Of a DNA stretch of 64,000 nucleotides, positions 40,316-52,683 are shown in pieces (position 1 is the stretch's first letter; each line of letters begins with the position of its first letter). The notes below the pieces were generated by a model. That model was not told the DNA's origin, searched no databases, and was given only the letters and a program-made list of their open reading frames with translations. The position numbers were made by a program, and so were the translations under genes. This DNA comes from Silvania confinis (GTDB taxonomy: Bacteria; Pseudomonadota; Gammaproteobacteria; Enterobacterales; Enterobacteriaceae): positions 62,001-126,000 of the forward strand of contig NZ_JAMGZJ010000074.1 of the NCBI RefSeq assembly GCF_025564085.1, read 5' to 3'.

Positions 40316-41791
40316 TTATGCTGCCTGGATTTTGCGCAGTGCCAGATAATCGAGCAATGCACCTGTCAGGATGCCCGTAAGGGCAAATAGCGCACCGATA
40401 TCCAGCAGCAGCACCGTATACGGCAATGCCAGCGAGGTGGTGGCATTGACGATTAACGCAACCAGCCACAGCGCTAGCGCAACGCATCCAATCAGTAATA
40501 GCGTTAACGCAAAGCGATAGACGGACGGATACAACGTCCTGGGCATAAATTGTTCGGTTCGCTGAGTATATTCCAGCGTCTGACGGCAGATTAATAACAG
40601 CACCAGCCCAGGCACCGCGGCAAAGACGGAGAACAAATAAAACGTAGGCCAGCCGTGTGCTTCAACGAACCACCCTGCGATCGGCCCCACATACACTCGA
40701 CCCACCGCGGACAGCGCAGAAAGCAGGGCGAACTGGGTCGCGGAGAAAGACTTGTTGCATAAGGTCATCAGTAGCGCGACAAATGCTGCTGTTCCCATCC
40801 CGCCGCACAGGTTTTCGAAGAACACCGCCGCCGCCATGCTGAACATCTGCTTATCCGTGATGGCCAGAAGCCAGTAACCGGCGTTTGAGATACCCTGCAA
40901 AATGCCGAAGATCAGCAGCGCGCGAAACAGGCTTAAGCGCTGCATCAGCACCCCGCCATAGAGCGCACCGACGATGGTGGCTATCAGCCCCAGCGATTTA
41001 TTGACCACTCCCACTTCTCCGGCATCAAAACCGACGCCGCGAATCAAAAAGGTGGTGGTCAGGCTCATCGCAAATGCGTCGCCGAGCTTGTACAGCACAA
41101 TCAGCAACAGAATGAGCCAGGCGTTGTTACGGCCAAAGAAATCGCGCAGCGGTTCGGCGACCGCCTGTTCAAGCGAGCGGGGAACCGGTATAACGTCGCT
41201 CGGTTCCGGTGCCAGTAGCGTGGCGATCATGCACGGGATCAGCAGCACTGCCATCAGCCAGTACATTCCCTGCCAGCCAAGATATCGGTCCGCCAGCCAA
41301 AGCGCCAGCCCACCAGAAACCAGCATCCCCAGACGGTAGCCCAGCACGCTGATTGCCGCGCCCGTACCACGCTCTTCGGCGGAGAGAACGTCGGTTTTCC
41401 AGGCGTCGAAAACGATATCCTGCGAGGCAGAGCAGAAGGCGATGACCACTGCCAGCGCGGCCATCCAGCGCAGCTGCGATGTGGGTTCCAGGAACCCCAT
41501 CGCAGCGACCGACAGCAGCAGTAGCCCTTGAGTTATCAGCAACCAGCCACGACGCCTGCCCAGGAAAGGCGGGGTGTAGCGGTCCATCATCGGCGACCAT
41601 AAAAACTTAAACACGTAGGCCTGACCGACCAGCGAGAAAAAGCCGATAGTCTTGAGATCGATATTCTCAACGGTCATCCAGGCCTGTAACGTGCCGGACG
41701 TCAGTGCGAGCGGTAAACCGGAGGCGAAACCCAGTATCAGCAGGATCGCTGATTTAGGCTGCTGGAAAATACGTAAGTATTGACTGGACAT
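40316..41791 (-). CDS. ampG: Muropeptide permease AmpG
   Basis: 491-residue MFS-type importer of anhydro-muropeptides (GlcNAc-anhydroMurNAc peptides) released during wall turnover; in species with inducible ampC it feeds the AmpR signal. Many membrane segments from residue 15, with MDRYTPPFLGRRRGWLL as the loop-2 basic motif and a C-terminal extension after about 415 with two further helices, as in E. coli. It follows yajG after 45 bases that hold a 10-bp hairpin. Confidence 0.96.
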   Translation of the reverse strand: MSSQYLRIFQQPKSAILLILGFASGLPLALTSGTLQAWMTVENIDLKTIGFFSLVGQAYVFKFLWSPMMDRYTPPFLGRRRGWLLITQGLLLLSVAAMGFLEPTSQLRWMAALAVVIAFCSASQDIVFDAWKTDVLSAEERGTGAAISVLGYRLGMLVSGGLALWLADRYLGWQGMYWLMAVLLIPCMIATLLAPEPSDVIPVPRSLEQAVAEPLRDFFGRNNAWLILLLIVLYKLGDAFAMSLTTTFLIRGVGFDAGEVGVVNKSLGLIATIVGALYGGVLMQRLSLFRALLIFGILQGISNAGYWLLAITDKQMFSMAAAVFFENLCGGMGTAAFVALLMTLCNKSFSATQFALLSALSAVGRVYVGPIAGWFVEAHGWPTFYLFSVFAAVPGLVLLLICRQTLEYTQRTEQFMPRTLYPSVYRFALTLLLIGCVALALWLVALIVNATTSLALPYTVLLLDIGALFALTGILTGALLDYLALRKIQAA

Positions 41792-41802
41792 GGGCAGCTA
41801 AA

Positions 41803-41827
41803 CTGACCCGACGGGGTGTCGGGTCAG
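41803..41827 (-). promoter_or_regulatory. Hairpin between yajG and ampG
   Basis: CTGACCCGAC-ggggt-GTCGGGTCAG, a perfect 10-bp stem just after the yajG stop and 11 bases before the ampG start on the minus strand. No T-run; probably an mRNA stability or processing element inside the yajG-ampG operon. Confidence 0.5.
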
Positions 41828-41836
41828 CAGGCAGAA

Positions 41837-42415
41837 TTAACGTGCGTTCTGCTTGATGAATTCGTGAATGCTGGTGTCCTGCGCCATATCGGCGATGGTA
41901 TCGGTCAGCACGCTGTTCACGGCATCAGCGATGTTTTTATTGGTCGCCTGGAAAGCGCCTTCAACGGAGTAGCTTGCACGGTAGTTCTTGTTCATCTTGT
42001 TGCCATTCTTCGCGGTAGCGATGATAGCGATGTCGGCTTTGGTCGCAATGTTGTAGCGCACGTTGCCCTGAGAGACGTCGGCGTACAGGTTGTTCACGAT
42101 GATCTGCAGATCAACGGCACCACTTGGGCCAACCATATAGCCGCGGGAGGTCATTTGCTTCTCGAGCACTTCCTGCAGCAGGAAGCGCAGATCGCGGGAG
42201 GCGGTCAGCGTCACCAGCTGGTTTTCACGGGTGACTTTCGCCAGCGCCTGGTCTTTGCGCTGATCTGCGCCGTTGATGCTAACGGTCACGCCCATCAGGC
42301 TCGGATCCTGTTGTGGCAGGGAAATTTTCGGGGAGACGTCAATGGTGGTTGGAGGAGTTGCACAGCCAGCCAACATAAAAAGGGTGACCAGCGGTAAAAG
42401 GAGTTTTTTTAACAT
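41837..42415 (-). CDS. yajG: Lipoprotein YajG
   Basis: 192-residue outer-membrane lipoprotein with lipobox LAGC (Cys18) after the signal LLLPLVTLFMLAGC. The mature protein (PPTTIDVSPKISLPQQDPSL...) belongs to the YajG family, function unknown; the operon with ampG suggests a link with wall recycling. Ends SIHEFIKQNAR. Normal length. Confidence 0.94.
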   Translation of the reverse strand: MLKKLLLPLVTLFMLAGCATPPTTIDVSPKISLPQQDPSLMGVTVSINGADQRKDQALAKVTRENQLVTLTASRDLRFLLQEVLEKQMTSRGYMVGPSGAVDLQIIVNNLYADVSQGNVRYNIATKADIAIIATAKNGNKMNKNYRASYSVEGAFQATNKNIADAVNSVLTDTIADMAQDTSIHEFIKQNAR

Positions 42416-42649
42416 GTTCGGGCTCTCAACGGATCGTAGGCATAATATAAAGAAAAATTGCCGCCATCATAACATCGCCAACGGCAAGGGGAAGTAGTCA
42501 ACGCATGTAAATTCATCGCCTTGTCTGAAAACTGACCACCTGATGCGCTTTCATCTTGTACAGGCGACAAAACGGCTTCCACCCTATAGGACTTCATCCC
42601 TTTGAATGAGAAAATCAGACGAAAGCTAATTTTTTGTTGTCATCTTGTT

Positions 42650-42674
42650 ATGCAAGCGGTAAAAGCGGCTAATA
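42650..42674 (+). promoter_or_regulatory. Gearbox-like promoter of bolA
   Basis: ATGCAA (42650-42655) and CGGCTAATA (42666-42674), close to the gearbox elements (CTGCAA and CGGCAAGTA) of the stationary-phase bolA1 promoter in E. coli, 47 bases before the bolA ATG. The assignment rests on similarity to the remembered E. coli promoter. Confidence 0.5.
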
Positions 42675-42720
42675 TTTAAAGGGATGAGTGACATCTCAGC
42701 GTTGTCGGAGGAGTAATTTC

Positions 42721-43038
42721 ATGATGATACGTGAGCAGATTGAAGATAAGTTAAGGGCGGCGTTTGAACCTGTGTTTCTTGAAGTCGTCGACGAAAGCTA
42801 TCGTCATAACGTACCGGCAGGGTCTGAAAGCCACTTCAAAGTTGTGCTGGTCAGCGATCGCTTCGCCGGAGAGCGGTTCCTCAATCGTCACCGTATGATT
42901 TACAGTACGCTGACGGAAGAGCTCTCCACTACCGTACACGCGCTGGCGCTGCACACCTATACCATCAAGGAATGGAAAGGGTTGCAGGATACCATCTTCG
43001 CGTCGCCACCGTGCCGGGGAGCCGGCACTATCGCGTAA
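42721..43038 (+). CDS. bolA: BolA morphogene / transcriptional regulator
   Basis: 105-residue BolA, a stationary-phase and stress protein that affects cell shape and biofilm and pairs with monothiol glutaredoxin around iron-sulfur clusters. Class II KH-like fold with the conserved Cys/His region ([37 protein letters not shown]). Start at 42721 (MMIREQIE), not the longer frame from 42688. A terminator follows at 43096. Confidence 0.96.
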   Translation: MMIREQIEDKLRAAFEPVFLEVVDESYRHNVPAGSESHFKVVLVSDRFAGERFLNRHRMIYSTLTEELSTTVHALALHTYTIKEWKGLQDTIFASPPCRGAGTIA

Positions 43039-43095
43039 TAAATCCTGTTTGCAACAGCAGGAGCTTTTCCAGTATGTTGCATCAAGATGACGTTA

Positions 43096-43120
43096 AAACG
43101 GCCTGCGGGCCGTTTTGTTT
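43096..43120 (+). terminator. bolA terminator
   Basis: AAAACGGCC-tgcg-GGCCGTTTT followed by GTTTTG; Rho-independent. It splits the 328-base bolA-tig gap, whose remainder carries the tig promoter. Confidence 0.8.
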
Positions 43121-43209
43121 TGTCCGGGTTTTGAGGCGGTGGCGCGATTTTAAGGCCAAAAATAGCCTTAAATTGTGAAAAAAGCCGCAGCAACATGGGG
43201 CAACCGTTC

Positions 43210-43238
43210 TCGACTCACCTAAGTGATGCCGCTATAAT
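43210..43238 (+). promoter_or_regulatory. Sigma-70 promoter of tig
   Basis: TCGACT (43210-43215), 17-base spacer, perfect TATAAT (43233-43238). It gives a leader of about 120 bases before tig. Confidence 0.6.
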
Positions 43239-43357
43239 GCCGCGTCTTAATGAATGCTTCGGGATGATTCTGGCGACAGGGAATGTGAATCTGCTAAGAG
43301 AGCATCCCGGTATTGCGAGGCAAATTCAGAGTTGACCGAGCACTGTGATTTTTTTGA

Positions 43358-44665
<1,308 letters not shown>

Positions 44666-44698
44666 CTCTGCCAGGCTTGTTTAAAGTTTGAACAAAAA

Positions 44699-44728
44699 CC
44701 CGTTGCCTCTCGGCGGCGGGTTTTTTTT
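44699..44728 (+). terminator. tig terminator
   Basis: CCCGTTGCC-tctc-GGCGGCGGG (two G-T pairs) followed by eight T. Confidence 0.85.
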
Positions 44729-44800
44729 ATCACAGTAATAAACCAGGAAGAGTGCTAAAACGCCTTTTCAGTGTTAGCGTTACAACAAAAGATTGTTATG

Positions 44801-44829
44801 CTTGAAATAGGGCTGAGCCGCCCCCATTA
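44801..44829 (+). promoter_or_regulatory. Sigma-32 heat-shock promoter of clpP
   Basis: CTTGAAA (44801-44807), 14-base spacer, CCCCATTA (44822-44829): a near-consensus sigma-32 promoter, as known upstream of clpPX in E. coli. Confidence 0.8.
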
Positions 44830-44924
44830 GTGGGTAAGCAGTATTAAAGAGACTGGCTGATAATCCGTCCACAAGGTTACAATCAGTACAGCAGGTATTT
44901 TCATTTTTTATCCAGGAGACGGAA

Positions 44925-45548
44925 ATGTCATACAGAGGCGAACGAGATAACTTTGCACCCCATATGGCGCTCGTGCCAATGGTTATTGAACAGACCTCTC
45001 GCGGTGAACGTTCATTTGATATCTATTCCCGTCTGCTTAAAGAGCGCGTTATCTTTATGACTGGCCAGGTAGAAGACCACATGGCAAACCTGATCGTCGC
45101 GCAGATGCTGTTTCTGGAAGCGGAAAACCCGGAAAAAGATATTTACCTGTACATTAACTCCCCTGGTGGCGTAATCACCGCCGGGATGTCTATTTACGAC
45201 ACCATGCAGTTTATCAAGCCTGATGTGAGCACCATTTGTATGGGCCAGGCGGCCTCCATGGGCGCATTCCTGCTGACGGCAGGGGCGAAAGGCAAGCGTT
45301 TCTGCCTGCCAAACTCGCGCGTGATGATTCACCAGCCGCTGGGTGGTTACCAGGGCCAGGCGACAGATATTGAAATTCATGCCCGTGAAATCCTGAAAGT
45401 AAAAGGGCGCATGAATGAACTTATGGCTCACCACACGGGTCAATCACTTGAGCAGATCGAGCGTGATACCGAGCGCGATCGCTTCCTGTCCGCACCAGAG
45501 GCAGTTGAGTACGGCTTAGTCGACTCCATTTTGACCCACCGTAAATGA
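44925..45548 (+). CDS. clpP: ATP-dependent Clp protease proteolytic subunit
   Basis: 207-residue serine protease of the ClpXP/ClpAP complexes. Catalytic triad Ser111 (QAASMGAF), His136 (MIHQPLGG) and Asp185 (DTERDRF); a 14-residue propeptide (ending HMALVPM at the cleavage) is removed autocatalytically. AGGAGAC ribosome binding site. clpX lies 127 bases downstream; the heat-shock promoter at 44801 drives both. Confidence 0.98.
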   Translation: MSYRGERDNFAPHMALVPMVIEQTSRGERSFDIYSRLLKERVIFMTGQVEDHMANLIVAQMLFLEAENPEKDIYLYINSPGGVITAGMSIYDTMQFIKPDVSTICMGQAASMGAFLLTAGAKGKRFCLPNSRVMIHQPLGGYQGQATDIEIHAREILKVKGRMNELMAHHTGQSLEQIERDTERDRFLSAPEAVEYGLVDSILTHRK

Positions 45549-45675
45549 TGCCCACGACGCGAGTGTGCCGCTATACTAAGGTAGGGCAGCACGTTGCTTA
45601 CCAGCAGCTTGCGTCTCAGAATGGCATTTGCGTCGTCATGTGCGGCACAAAGAACTTAAAAAGAGGTTTTGACTC

Positions 45676-46950
45676 ATGACAGATAAACGCAAAGATGGTT
45701 CGGGCAAACTGTTGTATTGCTCTTTTTGCGGCAAAAGCCAGCATGAAGTGCGCAAACTGATTGCCGGGCCGTCCGTGTATATCTGCGACGAATGTGTCGA
45801 CTTATGTAACGACATCATCCGCGAAGAGATTAAAGAAGTTGCACCGCACCGTGAGCGCAGCGCGTTGCCAACCCCGCATGAGATCCGTCATCACCTTGAC
45901 GACTATGTCATCGGTCAGGAGCAGGCGAAAAAAGTGCTGGCCGTGGCGGTGTATAACCACTACAAACGTCTGCGTAACGGGGATAGCAGCAACGGCGTTG
46001 AGCTGGGCAAAAGTAACATCTTGCTGATCGGCCCAACCGGTTCCGGTAAAACCCTGTTGGCAGAGACGCTGGCGCGTCTGCTGGATGTTCCGTTCACTAT
46101 GGCGGATGCAACCACCCTGACCGAAGCCGGTTATGTGGGGGAAGATGTTGAAAACATCATCCAGAAGCTGCTGCAGAAATGTGATTACGACGTACAGAAA
46201 GCGCAACGCGGCATCGTGTATATCGATGAGATCGACAAAATCTCGCGTAAATCCGATAACCCGTCCATCACCCGCGATGTGTCCGGTGAAGGTGTGCAGC
46301 AGGCGCTGTTGAAGTTGATCGAAGGCACTGTTGCTGCAGTTCCACCGCAGGGAGGCCGTAAGCATCCTCAGCAGGAGTTCCTGCAGGTTGATACGTCTAA
46401 AATCCTGTTTATCTGTGGTGGGGCGTTTGCAGGGCTGGATAAAGTCATTGCGAACCGCGTTGAAACCGGTTCGGGTATTGGCTTTGGTGCCACGGTAAAA
46501 GCGAAATCTGAAAAAGCGAAAGAGGGCGAACTGCTGACCCAGGTTGAACCGGAAGATATGATCAAGTTTGGTCTGATCCCTGAGTTCATCGGCCGTCTGC
46601 CAGTTGTTGCCACGCTGAGCGAGCTGAGCGAAGAAGCGCTCATTCAGATCCTGAAAGAGCCGAAAAACGCGCTGACCAAGCAGTACCAGGCGTTGTTCAA
46701 TCTGGAAGGCGTTGAGCTGGAGTTCCGTGATGAAGCGTTGAACGCGATCGCCAAAAAAGCGATGATGCGTAAAACCGGCGCCCGTGGCCTGCGTTCTATC
46801 GTTGAAGCCGCTTTACTCGATACCATGTACGATCTTCCTTCAATGGAAGAAGTCGAAAAAGTGGTGATTGATGAATCCGTTATCGCTGGGCAAAGCAAGC
46901 CGCTGCTGATTTACGGTACCCCAGAAGCCCAGCAGGCATCTGGCGAATAA
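45676..46950 (+). CDS. clpX: ATP-dependent Clp protease ATPase subunit ClpX
   Basis: 424-residue AAA+ unfoldase. N-terminal zinc-binding domain with Cys15, Cys18, Cys37 and Cys40, Walker A GPTGSGKT (about 119-126), Walker [11 protein letters not shown], and the ClpP-docking IGF loop (GSGIGFGA). It delivers SsrA-tagged and other substrates to ClpP. Same length as E. coli. Followed by a strong terminator. Confidence 0.98.
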   Translation: MTDKRKDGSGKLLYCSFCGKSQHEVRKLIAGPSVYICDECVDLCNDIIREEIKEVAPHRERSALPTPHEIRHHLDDYVIGQEQAKKVLAVAVYNHYKRLRNGDSSNGVELGKSNILLIGPTGSGKTLLAETLARLLDVPFTMADATTLTEAGYVGEDVENIIQKLLQKCDYDVQKAQRGIVYIDEIDKISRKSDNPSITRDVSGEGVQQALLKLIEGTVAAVPPQGGRKHPQQEFLQVDTSKILFICGGAFAGLDKVIANRVETGSGIGFGATVKAKSEKAKEGELLTQVEPEDMIKFGLIPEFIGRLPVVATLSELSEEALIQILKEPKNALTKQYQALFNLEGVELEFRDEALNAIAKKAMMRKTGARGLRSIVEAALLDTMYDLPSMEEVEKVVIDESVIAGQSKPLLIYGTPEAQQASGE

Positions 46951-46976
46951 TTCACCAACTCATACAAGCAGTTAAT

Positions 46977-47012
46977 CAAAAAGGGGGGATTTTATCCCCC
47001 CTTTTTCTTTTT
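46977..47012 (+). terminator. clpX terminator
   Basis: AAAAAGGGGGGAT-tt-ATCCCCCCTTTTT stem with a T-rich tail (TTTTTCTTTTT). Very stable Rho-independent terminator; nearly symmetric, so it could act in both directions. Confidence 0.9.
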
Positions 47013-47023
47013 CCGTAAACATG

Positions 47024-47054
47024 GCGTTGAATGTATGGGAATCATCCCCATATA
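47024..47054 (+). promoter_or_regulatory. Sigma-32 heat-shock promoter of lon
   Basis: GCGTTGAA (47024-47031), 14-base spacer, CCCCATATA (47046-47054), matching the sigma-32 promoter of E. coli lon; the lon ATG lies 81 bases downstream. Confidence 0.78.
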
Positions 47055-47135
47055 CTGGATTACATGTTAATGGTTGCATGAAGCACAGTCGCGCAACCTG
47101 ATTACCTGGCGGACACTAAACTAAGAGAGAGCTCT

Positions 47136-49490
47136 ATGAATCCTGAGCGTTCTGAACGCATTGAAATCCCCGTATTGCCGCTGCGCGATGTGGTGGTTTA
47201 TCCGCACATGGTCATACCCTTATTCGTAGGGCGGGAAAAATCTATCCGTTGCCTTGAAGCCGCCATGGATCATGATAAAAAAATCATGCTGGTTGCGCAG
47301 AAAGAAGCATCAACGGATGAGCCGGGTGTAAACGATCTTTTCACCGTCGGGACCGTGGCCTCTATTTTACAAATGCTGAAGCTGCCTGATGGCACCGTGA
47401 AGGTGCTGGTCGAGGGGCTGCAGCGTGCGCGTATTACCACGCTGTCTGATGATGGCGAACATTTCGCGGCTAAAGCGGAATACCTGGAATCGCCGCAGCT
47501 TGATGAGCGTGAGCAAGAAGTGCTTGTTCGCACTGCCATTAGCCAGTTTGAAGGCTATATCAAGCTGAACAAGAAAATCCCACCGGAAGTGCTGACGTCG
47601 CTGAATAGCATTGACGATCCTGCACGTCTGGCGGACACCATCGCTGCGCACATGCCGCTCAAGCTGGCAGATAAACAGTCCGTGCTGGAGATGTCCGACG
47701 TTAACGAACGTCTGGAATATCTGATGGCGATGATGGAGTCGGAAATCGATCTGCTGCAGGTTGAGAAACGCATTCGCAACCGCGTGAAGAAGCAGATGGA
47801 GAAATCCCAGCGCGAGTACTATCTGAATGAGCAGATGAAGGCTATTCAGAAAGAGCTCGGCGAGATGGACGATGCGCCGGACGAAAATGAAGCGCTGAAG
47901 CGTAAGATCGACGCGGCAAAAATGCCGAAAGAGGCAAAAGAGAAAGCTGAAGCAGAATTGCAGAAGCTGAAAATGATGTCTCCGATGTCGGCAGAAGCAA
48001 CCGTCGTACGCGGCTACATTGAGTGGATGGTGCAGGTTCCCTGGAATGCCCGTAGCAAGGTCAAAAAAGATCTGCGTCAGGCACAAGAGATCCTCGATAC
48101 CGACCACTACGGTCTGGAACGTGTGAAAGATCGCATCCTTGAGTATCTTGCGGTTCAGAGCCGTGTGAATAAACTCAAAGGCCCGATCCTGTGCCTGGTT
48201 GGGCCGCCGGGGGTGGGTAAAACCTCTCTGGGGCAGTCCATTGCTAAAGCCACCGGACGTAAGTACATCCGTATGGCGCTGGGCGGCGTACGTGACGAAG
48301 CAGAAATCCGCGGTCACCGTCGTACTTACATCGGCTCGATGCCGGGTAAACTGATCCAGAAAATGGCGAAAGTCGGCGTTAAAAACCCGCTGTTCCTGCT
48401 GGATGAGATCGACAAAATGTCGTCCGACATGCGCGGCGACCCGGCGTCTGCTCTGCTGGAAGTGCTTGACCCAGAACAGAACGTGGCGTTCAGCGATCAC
48501 TATCTGGAAGTGGACTACGATCTCAGCGACGTAATGTTCGTGGCGACCTCTAACTCCATGAATATTCCCGCTCCGCTGCTGGATCGTATGGAAGTGATCC
48601 GTCTTTCTGGCTACACCGAAGACGAAAAGCTGAACATCGCCAAGCGCCACCTGCTGTCTAAGCAGATCGAGCGCAATGCGCTGAAAGAGAGCGAAATTAC
48701 GGTAGAGGATAGTGCGATTATCAGCATTATTCGTTACTACACCCGTGAAGCGGGCGTGCGTAGCCTGGAGCGCGAAATCTCCAAGCTGTGCCGTAAAGCC
48801 GTTAAGAAGCTGCTGTTGGATAAGACCCTGAAGCACGTTGAAATTAACGGCGACAACCTGCACGAATATCTCGGTGTTCAGCGTTATGACTACGGTCGCG
48901 CGGAAAACGAAAACCGCGTCGGTCAGGTGACCGGTCTGGCATGGACGGAAGTGGGCGGCGATCTGCTGACCATTGAAACGGCCTGCGTACCGGGTAAGGG
49001 CAAGCTCACGTATACCGGTTCTCTGGGTGAAGTGATGCAGGAGTCCATCCAGGCTGCACTGACCGTCGTGCGTGCGCGTGCGGAAAAACTGGGTATTAAT
49101 GCGGACTTCTACGAGAAACGCGATATCCACGTTCACGTGCCGGAAGGGGCAACGCCGAAAGACGGCCCAAGCGCCGGTATCGCAATGTGTACCGCGCTGG
49201 TGTCCTGCCTGACCGGTAACCCGGTTCGCGCCGATGTGGCGATGACCGGCGAAATCACCCTGCGCGGCCTGGTGCTGCCAATTGGTGGTTTGAAAGAAAA
49301 ACTGCTCGCGGCTCACCGCGGTGGGATTAAAACTGTCCTCATTCCGCATGAAAACAAGCGCGATCTGGAAGAGATCCCGGACAACGTGATTGCCGATCTG
49401 GATATTCATCCGGTGAAGCGCATTGAGGAAGTTCTGGCGCTTGCGCTGCAGAACGAACCATCCGGAATGCAGGTTGTAACCGCAAAATAG
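47136..49490 (+). CDS. lon: ATP-dependent protease Lon
   Basis: 784-residue AAA+ serine protease for misfolded proteins and regulators such as SulA and RcsA. N-terminal substrate-binding domain (1-300), Walker [10 protein letters not shown] (about 356), Walker [11 protein letters not shown], and a protease domain with the Ser-Lys dyad: Ser in [12 protein letters not shown] (about 679) and Lys in [14 protein letters not shown] (about 722). Same length as E. coli. Heat-shock promoter upstream, terminator downstream, then hupB. Confidence 0.98.
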   Translation: MNPERSERIEIPVLPLRDVVVYPHMVIPLFVGREKSIRCLEAAMDHDKKIMLVAQKEASTDEPGVNDLFTVGTVASILQMLKLPDGTVKVLVEGLQRARITTLSDDGEHFAAKAEYLESPQLDEREQEVLVRTAISQFEGYIKLNKKIPPEVLTSLNSIDDPARLADTIAAHMPLKLADKQSVLEMSDVNERLEYLMAMMESEIDLLQVEKRIRNRVKKQMEKSQREYYLNEQMKAIQKELGEMDDAPDENEALKRKIDAAKMPKEAKEKAEAELQKLKMMSPMSAEATVVRGYIEWMVQVPWNARSKVKKDLRQAQEILDTDHYGLERVKDRILEYLAVQSRVNKLKGPILCLVGPPGVGKTSLGQSIAKATGRKYIRMALGGVRDEAEIRGHRRTYIGSMPGKLIQKMAKVGVKNPLFLLDEIDKMSSDMRGDPASALLEVLDPEQNVAFSDHYLEVDYDLSDVMFVATSNSMNIPAPLLDRMEVIRLSGYTEDEKLNIAKRHLLSKQIERNALKESEITVEDSAIISIIRYYTREAGVRSLEREISKLCRKAVKKLLLDKTLKHVEINGDNLHEYLGVQRYDYGRAENENRVGQVTGLAWTEVGGDLLTIETACVPGKGKLTYTGSLGEVMQESIQAALTVVRARAEKLGINADFYEKRDIHVHVPEGATPKDGPSAGIAMCTALVSCLTGNPVRADVAMTGEITLRGLVLPIGGLKEKLLAAHRGGIKTVLIPHENKRDLEEIPDNVIADLDIHPVKRIEEVLALALQNEPSGMQVVTAK

Positions 49491-49520
49491 TGACCTCGCG
49501 CAAAGAGCGTCAATAAAAAC

Positions 49521-49559
49521 AAGGCTGGTGGGCTAATTCGGGCTTGCCAGCCTTTTTTT
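49521..49559 (+). terminator. lon terminator
   Basis: AAGGCTGG pairs with CCAGCCTT across an 18-base loop, followed by seven T. Confidence 0.8.
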
Positions 49560-49699
49560 GTATAGCTAATTTAGATCACTGATTGGGCCAGCCTTAACAA
49601 CGGGTGTTGTAAGGTCATGGCAGGCCTGATATAACTGCTGCGCGGTCGCGTTGTGAAGGATTCAGGCGCGATATAAATTATAAAGAGAGGAAGAGAAGA

Positions 49700-49972
49700 G
49701 TGAACAAATCTCAACTGATTGACAAAATTGCTGCGGGTGCTGATATCTCCAAAGCTGCGGCTGGACGTGCGTTAGATGCTTTAATTGCTTCTGTTACCGA
49801 ATCTCTGCAGGCTGGGGACGACGTAGCGCTGGTTGGTTTTGGTACTTTTGCTGTTAAAGAGCGTGCTGCCCGTACTGGCCGCAACCCTCAAACCGGCAAA
49901 GAGATCACCATCGCTGCTGCTAAAGTTCCGGGCTTCCGCGCGGGCAAAGCGCTGAAAGACGCAGTAAACTGA
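49700..49972 (+). CDS. hupB: DNA-binding protein HU-beta
   Basis: 90-residue nucleoid protein. The beta-arm sequence with [24 protein letters not shown] and the terminal [14 protein letters not shown] are typical of HU-beta. Starts at a GTG (GTGAACAAATC) after AGAGGAAGAGAAGA, as in E. coli. Followed by its own terminator at 50009. Confidence 0.97.
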   Translation: MNKSQLIDKIAAGADISKAAAGRALDALIASVTESLQAGDDVALVGFGTFAVKERAARTGRNPQTGKEITIAAAKVPGFRAGKALKDAVN

Positions 49973-50008
49973 TCGCATTCTTGCTTCAGGGAAGTTAAAA
50001 AGTCTCAG

Positions 50009-50036
50009 GGCGCATCATTTGATGTGCCTTTTTTGT
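50009..50036 (+). terminator. hupB terminator
   Basis: GGCGCATC-attt-GATGTGCC (one G-T pair) followed by TTTTTTG. Confidence 0.85.
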
Positions 50037-50184
50037 TTGTCCAGGGCCTATTTATACGAGTTTGTGCATGTTCTGGGCTGACAATTGCCCCGGTTTCTTG
50101 TCACAATACGCCTTTATGCGCAGCGGTCGGGATTTGCCGTTAGCGTGAGGTCACCTGTCACCTACAGCGGAGTGTGGTCACACC

Positions 50185-52059
50185 ATGATGGACAGCTTAC
50201 GCACGGCTGCTAACAGTCTCGTGCTCAAGATTATTTTCGGTATCATTATCCTGTCGTTCATTTTGACCGGCGTGAGTGGTTACCTGATTGGCGGTAGTGC
50301 AAACTACGCCGCCCAAGTTAATGGCCAGGAAATCAGCCGTGGGCAGTTCGAGAATGCATTTGCCGGTGAACGTAACCGCATGCAGCAACAACTGGGCGAA
50401 CAGTTCTCTGAACTGGCGGCAAATGAAGGCTACATGAAAACGCTGCGTCAGCAGACGCTGAATCGTCTTATCGACGAAGCGCTGATGGATCAGTATGCCA
50501 AAGACCTTGGTCTGGGGATCAGCGATGACCAGGTGAAGAGCGTAATTTTCTCCACCGCCGCTTTCCAGACGGACGGTAAATTCGACAACAATCGTTACAA
50601 CGCCATCGTCAGCCAGATGGGCATGACGGCCGATCAATATGCTCAGGCGCTGCGTAACCAGCTGACGACTCAGCAGCTGATCAACGCCGTTGTGGGTACC
50701 GATTTCATGCTCAAGGGCGAGACTGACGAACTGGCGGCGCTGGTTTCTCAGCAGCGCGTTGTGCGTGAAGCCACTTTCGACGTCAACGTGCTGGCTGCTA
50801 AACAGCAGGCGAGCGACGAAGAAGTGAACAGCTACTACGAGCAGAACAAAAGCAACTTTATGGCGCCTGAGCAGTTCCGCGTGAGCTACATTAAGCTCGA
50901 TGCGGCAGCGATGCAGAGCGACGTATCGGATGCGGATATCCAGTCTTACTACGATCAGCATCAGGATCAGTTCACTCAGCCTCAGCGTAACCGTTTCAGC
51001 GTGATTCAGACTAAAACCGAGGCTGACGCGAAAGCTGCCCTTGACGAGCTGAACAAAGGCGCTGATTTCGCAACGGTCGCCAAAGAGAAATCCACCGATA
51101 TTATCTCTGCCAAAAACGGCGGTGATATGGGCTGGCTGGAAGACGCTACCACGCCTGAAGAGTTGAAAAACGCCGGTCTGAAAGAGAAAGGTCAGCTTTC
51201 AGGGGTGATTAAATCTTCTGTAGGCTTCCTGGTCGCACGTCTTGACGACGTACAACCGGCGAAAACCAAGCCGCTGACTGAAGTACGTGATGATATCGCG
51301 GCGAAAGTTAAGCAGGAGAAAGCGCTGGATGCCTACTATGCACTGCAGCAGAAGGTGAGCGATGCAGCCAGCAATGACAACGAATCGTTGGCAGGCGCTG
51401 AGCAGGTTGCAGGCGTGAAAGCCGTCGAGACAGGCTGGTTCGGTCAGGACAGCCTGCCGGAAGAGCTGAATTTCAAACCGGTTTCCGATGCTATCTTCAA
51501 CGGCAGCCTGGTAGGCGAAAACGGCACTCCGGGTAGCAACTCTGACATCATCACTGTCGATGGCGATCGTGCCTTTGTGCTGCGTGTGAGCGAGCATAAG
51601 CCGGAAGCGATCAAGCCACTGGATGCGGTGAAAGATCAGATTGTGGCGCTGGTGAAGCACAACAAAGCGGTACAGCAGGCGAAGCTAGATGCTGATAAGC
51701 TGCTGGCCGAGCTGAAAGCCGGTAAAGGCGATGAAGCGCTTAAAGCGGCAGGCCTGAGCTTCGGTACGCCGAAAACGCTGAGCCGTACCGGTCAGGATCC
51801 GATAAGCCAGGCAGCCTTCGCGCTGAGTCAGCCGGCAAAAGACAAGCCGAGCTTCGGTATTGCCAACGATATGCAGGGCAATGTGGTGGTTCTGGCGCTG
51901 GATGAAGTAAAAGCGGGCACTATGCCGGAAGAGCAGAAGAGCGCGATGGTGAAGGGAATTACGCAAAATAATGCCCAAATCGCCTTCGAAGCACTGATGA
52001 GCAACCTGCGTAAAGAAGCCAAAATCAAGCTGGGCGATATCATCACTCAGCAGCAGTAA
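50185..52059 (+). CDS. ppiD: Periplasmic chaperone PpiD
   Basis: 624-residue membrane-anchored chaperone near the SecYEG exit. One N-terminal membrane segment (about 14-34; ...LKIIFGIIILSFILTGVSGYL), SurA-like chaperone regions and a central parvulin domain (about 265-356; ...NRFSVIQTKTEADAKAALDEL) that in E. coli has little isomerase activity. Length is one residue off E. coli. A terminator follows at 52103. Confidence 0.96.
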   Translation: MMDSLRTAANSLVLKIIFGIIILSFILTGVSGYLIGGSANYAAQVNGQEISRGQFENAFAGERNRMQQQLGEQFSELAANEGYMKTLRQQTLNRLIDEALMDQYAKDLGLGISDDQVKSVIFSTAAFQTDGKFDNNRYNAIVSQMGMTADQYAQALRNQLTTQQLINAVVGTDFMLKGETDELAALVSQQRVVREATFDVNVLAAKQQASDEEVNSYYEQNKSNFMAPEQFRVSYIKLDAAAMQSDVSDADIQSYYDQHQDQFTQPQRNRFSVIQTKTEADAKAALDELNKGADFATVAKEKSTDIISAKNGGDMGWLEDATTPEELKNAGLKEKGQLSGVIKSSVGFLVARLDDVQPAKTKPLTEVRDDIAAKVKQEKALDAYYALQQKVSDAASNDNESLAGAEQVAGVKAVETGWFGQDSLPEELNFKPVSDAIFNGSLVGENGTPGSNSDIITVDGDRAFVLRVSEHKPEAIKPLDAVKDQIVALVKHNKAVQQAKLDADKLLAELKAGKGDEALKAAGLSFGTPKTLSRTGQDPISQAAFALSQPAKDKPSFGIANDMQGNVVVLALDEVKAGTMPEEQKSAMVKGITQNNAQIAFEALMSNLRKEAKIKLGDIITQQQ

Positions 52060-52102
52060 TTACGTCACTGCTCGCAGATTTTCGCAACGCACTGCAATAC
52101 CT

Positions 52103-52126
52103 AAAGGCCGCTTTCGCGGCCTTTTC
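52103..52126 (+). terminator. ppiD terminator
   Basis: AAAGGCCGC-ttt-GCGGCCTTTT, a short GC-rich stem ending in T. Confidence 0.8.
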
Positions 52127-52156
52127 CATTTCTGCAATCTGCTGTTTGTCCTCTGA

Positions 52157-52588
<432 letters not shown>

Positions 52589-52683
52589 TAACTTGCACAG
52601 TGGCAAAAATTTGCCAGGATAAAGAGGTCATACCAGTTTTGGCCTCTGAATCTTATAAATAACAACCTGAAGGTTATTGTGCT

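Noticed and set aside
47367-49409. 680-codon open frame antisense to lon
   Set aside because: Codon-bias shadow of lon; Phe/His/Gln-rich translation with no family resemblance, no ribosome binding site, and lon is beyond doubt.
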